DNA of 6,538 nt, from the NCBI GenBank assembly GCA_035693105.1, contig DASSHC010000385.1, forward strand, positions 1 to 6,538, in the 5' to 3' direction. Below are positions 1 through 6,538 of this stretch, piece by piece (within the stretch, counting starts at the first letter, position 1; each line of letters opens with the position of its first letter). The notes under the pieces were generated by a model, which was given only the letters and a program-made list of their open reading frames with translations, searched no databases and was not told the origin of the DNA. The position numbers and the translations under genes were made by a program. The DNA comes from DASSHC01 sp035693105. GTDB taxonomy: Bacteria; Chloroflexota; Chloroflexia; Thermomicrobiales; Thermomicrobiaceae.

Positions 1-72
1 GCACCATCGCCTCCCGTAAGGTAAAGTCAGTGCCGGTGGCGGCGCGGCGCCGGTGTGAATGCGGGAGGCAGC

Positions 73-555
73 TTGGCGGAGCAGATCGAGGCGGTGGAGA
101 CCGTGGGCACGGGCGGGCCGTTCGTGCAGCTGGCCGTCCTCTGCGAGCACGCCCAGCAGGACCAGTACGGCTCGCTCAGCGTGCTCAACGTGCTGGAGCA
201 GTTGGTGGCGGGCTCCAGCGACCCCAACGCGCCGGACGTCATGCCGGAGTTTCGCTTCCAGGCCGATCTGGTGGTGGCCTTCGCCTCCGGCACGGTCAGC
301 GGCGAGCGCATGCTCAGCATCGTGCCCGAGCAGCCCTCGGGCGAGCGGCTGGAGCCGGTCTCGCAGTTGGTCGAGTTCCGCGGCGACGACAGCCGCGTGA
401 CCTTCGTCTCGAACCTCTCGATCGATATCACCCAGCCCGGCGTCTTCTGGTTCGACGTGCTGCTCGACGGCGTTCTGATCACGCGCGTGCCGCTGCGCGT
501 GCGCTACGAGCGCAACGTGCCGCCGCGCTGGAAAGTCTACACACTGGAGCACTGA
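73..555 (+). CDS. DUF6941-like small protein of unknown function
   Basis: A 160-residue soluble protein with no signal peptide or membrane segment. After a short acidic leader it reads FVQLAVLCEHAQQDQYGSLS, then a region rich in beta-strand-type residues, and it ends with a GVFWFDVLLDGVLITRVPLR segment. An opening 'gene product / status / readout' strand and a closing 'G.y.f.l.vDG..l...pl.v' strand pair is the pattern I associate with DUF6941 proteins; this assignment is from memory and no biochemical role is known to me. The start is chosen at TTG 73 because GGGAGG (63-68) lies 4 nt upstream. GTG 55 is the alternative (166 residues) but has no Shine-Dalgarno; an in-frame stop at 22-24 bounds the frame. 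The stop is 1 nt before the next gene, so the two are probably translationally coupled. Confidence 0.75.
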   Translation: MAEQIEAVETVGTGGPFVQLAVLCEHAQQDQYGSLSVLNVLEQLVAGSSDPNAPDVMPEFRFQADLVVAFASGTVSGERMLSIVPEQPSGERLEPVSQLVEFRGDDSRVTFVSNLSIDITQPGVFWFDVLLDGVLITRVPLRVRYERNVPPRWKVYTLEH

Positions 556-556
556 G

Positions 557-982
557 GTGGGCCTGCGACGGGTCTGGGAGCGAATCGGGCGGCAGGAGCG
601 GCCAGCGCCGGCGCGGCGTGGGCCGGCCCCGCGCGTGGCCATCTACGCGCGCGAGGAGCGCGACGCGGAGGGGCGGCTGGTGCTCGGTGTCGAGGCACAG
701 GAGGAAGAGTGCCGCGCGTTCGCCGCGCGCCAGGGCTGGGAGGTGGTGGCCACCTTCGCCGACCGCGCCACCGAGCCGGAGGCCCCGCGCGACGGCTTGA
801 AGGCACTGCGTGGCGCCATCTGGAGCCACCGCTTCGACGCCGTCGTCAGCAGCACCCCCGAACGCCTCTACTACGATATCGAGCGTCTGGTACTGCTGGC
901 GCGCGAGGCTCGCCTGCTCGGTGTCGCGCTGATCTTCGTCGAGACCCCGCGCGGCCTCGACCTCGACAGTGAAGAGTTCTGA
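557..982 (+). CDS. Resolvase-like (serine recombinase N-terminal domain) protein, probably catalytically inactive
   Basis: A 141-residue protein. After a basic leader (1-25), residues 26-131 follow the serine recombinase catalytic-domain layout: RVAIYARE (26-33), VEAQEEECRAFAARQGWEVV (45-64), a D69 strand end, RDGLKAL (78-84), RFDAVV (92-97), ERLYYDIERLVLL (102-114) and a final LLGVALIFVETP strand. In active enzymes the first strand reads YARVS and the later motif DRLSR. Here the nucleophilic Ser position is E34, the Asp is E102, and the second active-site Arg is Y106; R32 and R103 remain. There is no C-terminal DNA-binding domain, so recombination activity is unlikely. The GTG start at 557 lies 7 nt after GGAG (546-549). 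It sits between the DUF6941-like gene and tilS in one apparent operon, and is in the same frame as tilS. The fold is inferred from motif order; the biological role is unknown. Confidence 0.78.
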   Translation: MGLRRVWERIGRQERPAPARRGPAPRVAIYAREERDAEGRLVLGVEAQEEECRAFAARQGWEVVATFADRATEPEAPRDGLKALRGAIWSHRFDAVVSSTPERLYYDIERLVLLAREARLLGVALIFVETPRGLDLDSEEF

Positions 983-994
983 CAGGCCGCTTCG

Positions 995-2044
995 ATGACT
1001 GACCAGCTTTTCCAGCGCGTGCGGCGCCTCTTGCGCGAGGCCGGGCTGGGACCGGGTGGTCGCGTCGTCGCCGGCTTCTCCGGCGGCGTTGATTCACTCG
1101 TGCTCTTGCACCTACTCCAGCAGTTGCACGCGCGGCAGGCCGGGCCGGAGCCGCTGGCGCTGCACGTCGATCACGGATTGCGGCCGGAGTCGGCGGCGGA
1201 CGCCGAGCGCGCGTGCGAGCGGGCGCGGGAGGTCGGCGTGCCCTGCCGGGTGACCGTGGTCGATGTCGCGCGCTGGGGCGCGGCGGCGATCGGAGTGGAG
1301 GCGGCGGCGCGAGCGGCCCGCTACGCCGCGCTGGCGGACGAGGTGCGCCGGGTGGAAGCCGCGGCGGTCGCCATGGGCCACAACCGCGACGACCAGGCGG
1401 AGACGGTGCTGCTGCGCTTGCTGCGCGGCGCCGGGCTCGAAGGCTTAGCCGCGATGCGGACCGTGTCGCGGCGTGCGGTTCCCCGGTCGCCGGGCGGTGA
1501 GCCAATTGAACTGGCCATCGTGCGCCCACTGCTGGAGACGCCACGCGCCGAGATCGCCGGCTACGCCGCGGCGCACGGCCTGCGTCCGGTGGAGGATCCC
1601 TCGAACGCGGAGGCTGCGTTCCGCCGCAACCGCGTGCGCCACGAGCTGCTGCCGCTGGCTGAGGCGCTGGCGCCGGGCGCGCGCGCGACCATCGCCCGCA
1701 CGGCGGGCCTGCTGGCCGACGACGCGGCGCTGCTGACCCAGCTCGCCGCCGAGGCGGTGGCGACGGTGTTGCGCCAGGATGGCGCGGCGCTGCTGCTGTC
1801 GCGGGAGCCGCTGCTGGCGCTCCCGCTGGCGCTGCAGCGGCGCGTGCTGCTGCGCGCCTGGGCGCGGCAGGACGCCGCGTCCGAGCCGTCGTTCGAGCGG
1901 GTTGAGGCGCTCCGGGTCGCGCTGCAGCGCGGCGTGCCGGCGACGATCGAATTGAGTGGCGGGTTGACGGCGCGCGTCGATCACTCGGGCGCGCGGCTGC
2001 TGCGCGTTGGGAAGGAGAGCCTGGGTGGGGAGCAAGATTCGTGA
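995..2044 (+). CDS. tilS: tRNA(Ile)-lysidine synthetase TilS, short form
   Basis: Cytoplasmic ATP-dependent enzyme that adds lysine to C34 of the CAU-anticodon tRNA-Ile, so that it reads AUA and is charged with isoleucine rather than methionine. The N-type PP-loop ATP-pyrophosphatase motif SGGVDS is at 29-34. HVDHGLRPE (57-65) and GHNRDDQAETVLLRLLRGAG (128-147) are TilS-family signatures, and EDPSN (200-204) with RNRVRHELLP (211-220) marks the end of the catalytic part. At 349 residues it is shorter than the roughly 430-residue enzymes of E. coli or Bacillus, and the typical C-terminal TilS_C domain appears absent, as in some short bacterial forms. ATG 995 is 12 nt after the preceding stop, with only a weak AGG (984-986) upstream. 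The 3' end overlaps hpt by 20 nt, so translation is probably coupled. Confidence 0.96.
   Translation: MTDQLFQRVRRLLREAGLGPGGRVVAGFSGGVDSLVLLHLLQQLHARQAGPEPLALHVDHGLRPESAADAERACERAREVGVPCRVTVVDVARWGAAAIGVEAAARAARYAALADEVRRVEAAAVAMGHNRDDQAETVLLRLLRGAGLEGLAAMRTVSRRAVPRSPGGEPIELAIVRPLLETPRAEIAGYAAAHGLRPVEDPSNAEAAFRRNRVRHELLPLAEALAPGARATIARTAGLLADDAALLTQLAAEAVATVLRQDGAALLLSREPLLALPLALQRRVLLRAWARQDAASEPSFERVEALRVALQRGVPATIELSGGLTARVDHSGARLLRVGKESLGGEQDS
2012..2019 (+). promoter_or_regulatory. Ribosome-binding site deciding the hpt start
   Basis: AAGGAGAG within the end of tilS, its AGGAG core 7 nt before GTG 2025. It supports this internal, overlapping start over the longer TTG 2007 reading. Confidence 0.75.
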
Positions 2045-2591
2045 CATCCCCCTGCATCGGGGGCTGACCAAGGTGTTGATCGACGAGGCGACGCTGGCGC
2101 GGCGTGTGGCCGAGCTCGGGCGCGAGATCGGCGAGTTCTACCGCGGCCGGGAGCCGGTCCTGATCGGTGTGCTGACCGGAGCTATCGTCTTCATGGCCGA
2201 TCTGGCGCGCGTGATGGAGATCCCGCTGACGATGGAGTTCCTGGCCATCTCCAGCTACGGCAACGCCACCAAGAGCAGCGGTGTGGTGCGCATCCTCAAG
2301 GACTTGAACCATCCGATCGAGGGCCGGCCGGTGCTGGTGGTCGAAGACATCATCGACAGCGGCCTGACGCTCGACTACCTGCTCGACCTGCTGCAGCGTC
2401 GCAACCCGGCCGAGATCCGCGTGGCGACCTTGCTGCTCAAGCAGCGCACGCGCCAGATCGAAGTCAAGCCGGATTGGGTCGGGTTTGAGATCCCCGACGA
2501 GTTCGTGGTCGGCTATGGGCTCGACTATGCCGGCCGCTACCGCAACCTCCCCTTCATTGGCATCGGCAGCGCCGACGCGGTGGCGCTCTGA
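2025..2591 (+). CDS. hpt: Hypoxanthine (hypoxanthine-guanine) phosphoribosyltransferase
   Basis: Purine salvage enzyme that joins hypoxanthine or guanine to PRPP, giving IMP or GMP; cytoplasmic. With the chosen start it has 188 residues, normal for bacterial Hpt/HprT. The PRPP-binding motif VLVVEDIIDSGLTL is at 103-116, with the E107-D108 acidic pair and D111. K139 in LLLKQ and the PDEFVVGYGLDYAGRYRNLP block (157-176) fit the purine-binding pocket. SSYGNATKSSG holds the flexible active-site loop. The GTG at 2025 is preferred because AAGGAGAG (2012-2019) is well placed; a TTG at 2007 in the same frame lacks such a site. The start lies inside tilS, and ftsH follows. In Bacillus the TilS and HprT proteins from the equivalent locus have been reported to interact and to affect ftsH expression. 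Whether that holds here is unknown. Confidence 0.95.
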   Translation: MGSKIRDIPLHRGLTKVLIDEATLARRVAELGREIGEFYRGREPVLIGVLTGAIVFMADLARVMEIPLTMEFLAISSYGNATKSSGVVRILKDLNHPIEGRPVLVVEDIIDSGLTLDYLLDLLQRRNPAEIRVATLLLKQRTRQIEVKPDWVGFEIPDEFVVGYGLDYAGRYRNLPFIGIGSADAVAL

Positions 2592-2606
2592 GCCGCGCCG
2601 CCCGCG

Positions 2607-2635
2607 TCGAGTGCGTAGCGGCTGTCTGCTATAAT
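2607..2635 (+). promoter_or_regulatory. Extended -10 promoter for ftsH
   Basis: A perfect TATAAT (2630-2635) preceded by TG at 2627-2628 (TGCTATAAT) makes an extended -10 element in otherwise GC-rich DNA just after the hpt stop. A weak -35 match TCGAGT (2607-2612; 3 of 6) lies 17 bp upstream, as expected when an extended -10 compensates. Predicted transcription start is near 2642, giving a leader of about 75 nt to the ftsH ATG at 2718. It would let ftsH be transcribed separately from the tilS-hpt message. Confidence 0.72.
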
Positions 2636-2706
2636 TCCGGCACCCATGACTGGTCCGCATGCCTGTGGCCCACCGTCAGGGTACCGAGAGCGCGATCGAC
2701 GCCGTC

Positions 2707-2712
2707 GGAGGG
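2707..2712 (+). promoter_or_regulatory. Ribosome-binding site deciding the ftsH start
   Basis: GGAGGG lies 5 nt before ATG 2718. It favours this start over the in-frame upstream ATG at 2646, which would add 24 residues ahead of the expected N-terminal membrane anchor. Confidence 0.8.
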
Positions 2713-2717
2713 CTCGC

Positions 2718-4661
<1,944 letters not shown>

Positions 4662-4684
4662 CGCGGCGAACGCCTGACACAGCG

Positions 4685-4714
4685 ACGGCCCCGGCAAGCG
4701 CCGGGGCCGTTTGT
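4685..4714 (+). terminator. Intrinsic terminator after ftsH
   Basis: An uninterrupted 11-bp stem (4685-4695 with 4700-4710; core CGGCCCCGGC/GCCGGGGCCG) closes a 4-nt AAGC loop and is followed by TTTGT. The U-tract is short, but the stem is very stable and sits 24 nt past the ftsH stop. It probably ends the plus-strand operon. Confidence 0.85.
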
Positions 4715-4782
4715 CATCCTCCGAGGAGGGCGGGACCGTCCCACGCGGCGGTCCTCCGCCATCAATGCCAGGCGTATCCCCT

Positions 4783-4811
4783 GGAGGGGCAGACCCCTGT
4801 GTCTGCCCTCG
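4783..4811 (+). repeat. Palindromic intergenic repeat, copy 1
   Basis: Form: GGAGGGGC - hairpin - GCCCTCG. Arms GGGCAGAC (4787-4794) and GTCTGCCC (4801-4808) pair perfectly over 8 bp around a CCCTGT loop. Its outer bases match those of the copy at 4884-4913 when that copy is read on the other strand. Short GC-rich palindromes of the form TAGGGGC...GCCC are, from memory, widespread in Chloroflexota intergenic DNA. It may be a mobile REP-like element or an RNA 3'-end stabiliser; function unknown. Confidence 0.65.
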
Positions 4812-4883
4812 TGGGGGGCCAGCCGCCTCCTCGTCTGCCACAGCATTTTTCCCCCAATTCCCCGTCGCCAATGCGTATGACAA

Positions 4884-4913
4884 CGAGGGCGGCCACGGGG
4901 GGGCCGCCCCTAC
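4884..4913 (-). repeat. Palindromic intergenic repeat, copy 2 (inverted)
   Basis: Read on the minus strand it starts GTAGGGGC and ends GCCCTCG, like copy 1. Arms GGGCGGCC (4887-4894) and GGCCGCCC (4902-4909) pair perfectly around a 7-nt loop. Compared with copy 1, the stem bases change on both sides while pairing is kept. It lies 33 nt past the stop of the minus-strand gene, so it may also act as that gene's terminator, although the following T content is low. Confidence 0.65.
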
Positions 4914-4946
4914 GAGACGTCGGTGGTCACACGGCGTCAGCGCCCG

Positions 4947-5219
4947 TTAGTTGCCGTCGGCCGGAAGGATCTCCAACTCGTCGGGCAGCTGGATCGGACA
5001 CTCGTAGCCGAGCGCTTCTTGATAGTCGCGCCAGGCGGCGTCGAGCACCGAGGTATAGGGGTACTGGCGCAGGATGCGCTGGGCGTCGCGCGCGGTCAGC
5101 CGGACCAGTCGCGCGCCGCAGGTCGAGCGCAGGAAGTGCCGGCCCTGTTCATCGCGGAAGAGGAGACTCTGGGGCCGGTCCGCGCGCCGGCCGATAAGAC
5201 GGTACTTGCCACCACGCAT
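4947..5219 (-). CDS. Conserved-looking 90-residue protein of unknown function
   Basis: I do not recognise this protein. It is 90 residues, soluble, with no signal peptide or membrane segment. A basic N-terminus (MRGGKYRLIGRRADRPQSLL) runs into a charged strand-like segment, then a single CGARLVRLT stretch, a helix-like ARDAQRILRQYPYTSVLDAA region, and an acidic C-terminus (PDELEILPADGN). Two cysteines (STCGAR and GYECPI) are too far apart for a zinc knuckle. ATG 5219 is chosen because AAGGGGA (minus strand, 5227-5233) lies 7 nt upstream; a longer reading from ATG 5261 adds 14 residues but lacks a good site. It is downstream of tRNA-Ala on the same strand, 136 nt away, with no clear promoter of its own, and is convergent with ftsH. 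Codon use resembles its neighbours, which supports it being a real gene. Confidence 0.7.
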   Translation of the reverse strand: MRGGKYRLIGRRADRPQSLLFRDEQGRHFLRSTCGARLVRLTARDAQRILRQYPYTSVLDAAWRDYQEALGYECPIQLPDELEILPADGN

Positions 5220-5226
5220 GATCGGT

Positions 5227-5244
5227 TCCCCTTTCACTGAGGGG
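5227..5244 (-). promoter_or_regulatory. Ribosome-binding site inside a short hairpin, upstream of the 90-residue gene
   Basis: On the minus strand CCCCT (5244-5240) can pair with AGGGG (5232-5228) around a 7-nt loop. The 3' arm is the Shine-Dalgarno AAGGGGA that decides the ATG 5219 start. Pairing would hide the site. The 5-bp stem is short, so regulation is only a possibility. Confidence 0.4.
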
Positions 5245-5355
5245 CGGGCCATGACCCGCATGCACGTGGATGGACGATGCGGCGGGGCCGATACGGCGCC
5301 CGGAAGATTCGCGTGTGGATTACGAGTACGACCGGGACCGAGGAACGAACCCGCG

Positions 5356-5431
<76 letters not shown>

Positions 5432-5486
5432 ACGGGTTTACTACCCGGCACGAGGAGATGGCCTACCGGCCGGGCAGACGAGAAGA

Positions 5487-5516
5487 AGTATACCGATCGT
5501 GGCCGCGTGGTGTCAA
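5487..5516 (-). promoter_or_regulatory. Sigma-70-type promoter of tRNA-Ala
   Basis: On the minus strand a perfect -35 TTGACA (5516-5511) and a -10 TATACT (5492-5487, 5 of 6) are separated by 18 bp. Predicted start is near 5480, giving a roughly 48-nt 5' leader to be removed by RNase P. The leader has a small hairpin (CGGGT/ACCCG, 5433-5447) abutting the tRNA. No clear terminator follows the tRNA, so this promoter may also serve the 90-residue gene. Confidence 0.8.
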
Positions 5517-5545
5517 CCGCGTTGAGACGACCCAGTTCACCGATC

Positions 5546-5560
5546 GCTCGGATGCCGAGC
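5546..5560 (-). repeat. Small perfect hairpin between lgt and the tRNA promoter
   Basis: GCTCGG (5546-5551) and CCGAGC (5555-5560) pair around a 3-nt loop, 30 nt upstream of the tRNA -35 box. There is no T-run on either side. It may add to transcription arrest after lgt or insulate the tRNA promoter. Confidence 0.4.
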
Positions 5561-5570
5561 TGCCGGGTGG

Positions 5571-5594
5571 CCAGTCTCCTTGCTACGAGACTGG
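5571..5594 (-). terminator. Hairpin after lgt, possible terminator without U-tract
   Basis: CCAGTCTC (5571-5578) and GAGACTGG (5587-5594) form a perfect 8-bp stem with an 8-nt loop, 10 nt past the lgt stop. The minus-strand sequence after it (CCACCCGG) has no T-run, so this is either a non-canonical terminator or a 3'-end stabilising stem. Confidence 0.5.
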
Positions 5595-5604
5595 GAGCAC
5601 GAGG

Positions 5605-6414
5605 CTAGACCGAGGCCGGCAGATCCACGTCGCGCGGCGCGCGGCGGAGGAAGAGGAACGCGAGCGCGACCAGCGCCGCGGCCAGCGCCAGAATCGCCAC
5701 CACCTGGGCCTCCTGCAGGCCCCAGAACCAGATCCGCTCCTGGCGCATGAAGCTGATCAGGAAGCGCGAAGCGCCGTAGAGCGCGGTGAAGATGGCGAAG
5801 AGCGCGCCATCCGGCAGCCCGCGCCGGCGCAGGCGCCAGACGACCGCGAAGATCGCCACGTTGATCACCAGGTCGTAGAGTGGGTAGGGGTAGGTCGGCA
5901 CGCCAATCAGGTCGGGCGGCAGCAGGGCCTTCGGGTTGGTATAGATGAAGGCGAAGTGCGAGGCCGTCGGCGCGCCCCAGGCGTCGCCGTTGATGATGCA
6001 GCCGATACGGCCGAAGGCCTGCGCCATGATGAGCCCGGGCGCGATGGCGTCGATCACCGGTAGCGTGGGCATGTGGTAGTAGCGACAGAGCGCGAGCACG
6101 GTGACGAAGCCGCCGAAGACCGAGCCGTAGATCGCCAGCCCGCCCTGATTGAGCGCGAAGATCTCCAGCGGGTGGTGCAGGTGATAGCCGAGATGGTCGA
6201 TGACATAGAAGACGCGCGCGCCGATGATCCCGCCGGCCACGGTCCAGTAGACCATGGCATCCCAGTGCGCGAACGACAGCCCCTTGCGCCGGAACTCCCA
6301 TTTGACGATCTGCACGGCGATGACGATGGCGACGAGGATCGCCAGCGCGTGCCAGGCGATGACGAACGGCCCGAACGAGAGGATGTTCGGGTCCATGCCA
6401 ATGGTGATGTGCAA
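5605..6414 (-). CDS. lgt: Prolipoprotein diacylglyceryl transferase Lgt
   Basis: Integral membrane enzyme that moves a diacylglyceryl group from phosphatidylglycerol to the lipobox cysteine of prolipoproteins, the first step of lipoprotein maturation. The chosen TTG start gives 269 residues with about seven hydrophobic segments. Family blocks are clear: DPNILSFGPFVIAWHAL (8-24), GGIIGARVFYVID (61-73), GGLAIYGSVFGG (91-102), the Lgt signature AFGRIGCIINGDAWG (133-147), YPYPLYDL (175-182) and SRFLISFMRQ (216-225). R136 and R217 match the two arginines essential in E. coli (R143, R239). Several other E. coli active-site positions differ: Tyr26 is H22, His103 is Y96, Asn146 is C139, Glu151 is D144 and Glu243 appears as S221. 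GGAGGAGAG (6429-6421) supports TTG 6414. GTG 6459 has no such site, and ATG 6396 is a second alternative. It is followed by a hairpin and then the tRNA-Ala unit. Confidence 0.95.
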   Translation of the reverse strand: MHITIGMDPNILSFGPFVIAWHALAILVAIVIAVQIVKWEFRRKGLSFAHWDAMVYWTVAGGIIGARVFYVIDHLGYHLHHPLEIFALNQGGLAIYGSVFGGFVTVLALCRYYHMPTLPVIDAIAPGLIMAQAFGRIGCIINGDAWGAPTASHFAFIYTNPKALLPPDLIGVPTYPYPLYDLVINVAIFAVVWRLRRRGLPDGALFAIFTALYGASRFLISFMRQERIWFWGLQEAQVVAILALAAALVALAFLFLRRAPRDVDLPASV

Positions 6415-6420
6415 AGCGTT

Positions 6421-6429
6421 CTCTCCTCC
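6421..6429 (-). promoter_or_regulatory. Ribosome-binding site deciding the lgt start
   Basis: GGAGGAGAG on the minus strand, its AGGAG core 8 nt before TTG 6414. It places the start seven residues ahead of the conserved DPN motif, close to where known Lgt proteins begin. Confidence 0.7.
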
Positions 6430-6454
6430 GGTCGGCACTATCTCGGTCAATTGT

Positions 6455-6484
6455 GCCACGCGGGGAACGCGGGGAGGGCGTGGC
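6455..6484. repeat. Inverted repeat enclosing a tandem 9-bp duplication, upstream of lgt
   Basis: GCCACGC (6455-6461) and GCGTGGC (6478-6484) are perfect inverted arms. Between and overlapping them ACGCGGGGA occurs twice back to back (6458-6466 and 6467-6475). It lies 40-70 nt before the lgt start and could be an operator, a leader hairpin or slippage. A further ATCCCG/CGGGAT inverted repeat (6517-6522, 6533-6538) reaches the window edge. I found no convincing promoter in 6415-6538. Confidence 0.4.
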
Positions 6485-6538
6485 GCACGACGGCGTTTCG
6501 ACGTGAGAGAGGACGGATCCCGCGACCGCGCTCGGGAT

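Larger units (their letters stand above)
4711..4946. other. Gene-free spacer between convergent ftsH and the 90-residue gene
   Basis: I see no convincing coding sequence here; the short open frames have neither a ribosome-binding site nor recognisable content. The stretch is dense in inverted repeats. There is an imperfect hairpin at 4729-4760 (GGCGG and GACCG arms pairing with CGGTC and CCGCC, with a 2-nt bulge), and two related palindromic repeats listed separately. A T5 run at 4846-4850 sits between the two repeats. Confidence 0.7.

Noticed and set aside
1..54. Promoter for the first gene (TAAAGT at 22-27 considered as a -10 box)
   Set aside because: Poor match and no -35 box within the window; the true promoter may lie before the window start.
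846..2660. 604-codon open frame on the minus strand opposite tilS and hpt
   Set aside because: Arg/Pro/Ala-rich low-complexity translation typical of the antisense of high-GC genes; fully covered by two recognised genes on the plus strand.
4787..4850. Alternative hairpin of GGCAGAC (4788-4794) with a second GTCTGCC (4833-4839) ahead of T5 (4846-4850), as a second terminator
   Set aside because: The loop would be 38 nt, and the local 8-bp hairpin at 4787-4808 outcompetes it; a complete terminator lies upstream at 4685-4714.
4783..4913. CRISPR array or transposon terminal inverted repeats
   Set aside because: Only two copies, each itself a palindrome, with no transposase or cas gene between or near them.
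4711..4950. 79-codon open frame on the plus strand after the ftsH terminator
   Set aside because: Gly/Pro-rich, spans the palindromic repeats, has no ribosome-binding site and begins immediately after the terminator stem.
6415..6459. Longer lgt starting at GTG 6459
   Set aside because: No Shine-Dalgarno precedes it, and the extra 15 residues extend past the usual Lgt N-terminus; TTG 6414 has a strong site.

Overview
The window is a high-GC chromosomal segment of housekeeping character, most likely from a Chloroflexota bacterium, probably near the Thermomicrobia. That placement is an inference from three things: the GC-rich codon use, the FtsH N-terminus, and a tilS-hpt-ftsH cluster sitting beside short palindromes of a type I recall from Chloroflexota intergenic DNA. 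No sequence comparison could be run.

Plus strand, 73-4661: five co-directional genes. A DUF6941-like small protein is followed after 1 nt by a short protein built like a serine-recombinase N-terminal domain whose catalytic serine position is Glu. Next, after 12 nt, comes tilS (tRNA-Ile lysidine synthetase, short form). Then comes hpt (purine phosphoribosyltransferase), whose start lies 20 nt inside tilS. Last is ftsH (membrane AAA+ zinc protease), which has its own extended -10 promoter in the 126-nt gap after hpt. A strong GC hairpin at 4685-4710 closes the unit. The tilS-hpt-ftsH order is the one known from Bacillus and many Gram-positive bacteria, linking tRNA decoding fidelity, purine salvage and membrane proteolysis.

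Middle, 4711-4946: no gene, but two copies of one palindromic repeat family in opposite orientation. Their stems differ by compensating changes. This spacer separates ftsH from a convergent gene.

Minus strand, 6414 down to 4947: lgt (prolipoprotein diacylglyceryl transferase, TTG start with a strong ribosome-binding site), then two hairpins, then a near-consensus sigma-70 promoter driving tRNA-Ala(CGC) with an encoded CCA end, then a 90-residue protein of unknown function. The small gene's ribosome-binding site lies in one arm of a short hairpin.

I see no CRISPR array, insertion sequence, phage gene or obvious new defence system. The most unusual items are the apparently inactive resolvase-like protein coupled to the DUF6941-like protein upstream of tilS, the covarying palindromic repeats, and an Lgt with several substituted active-site positions.
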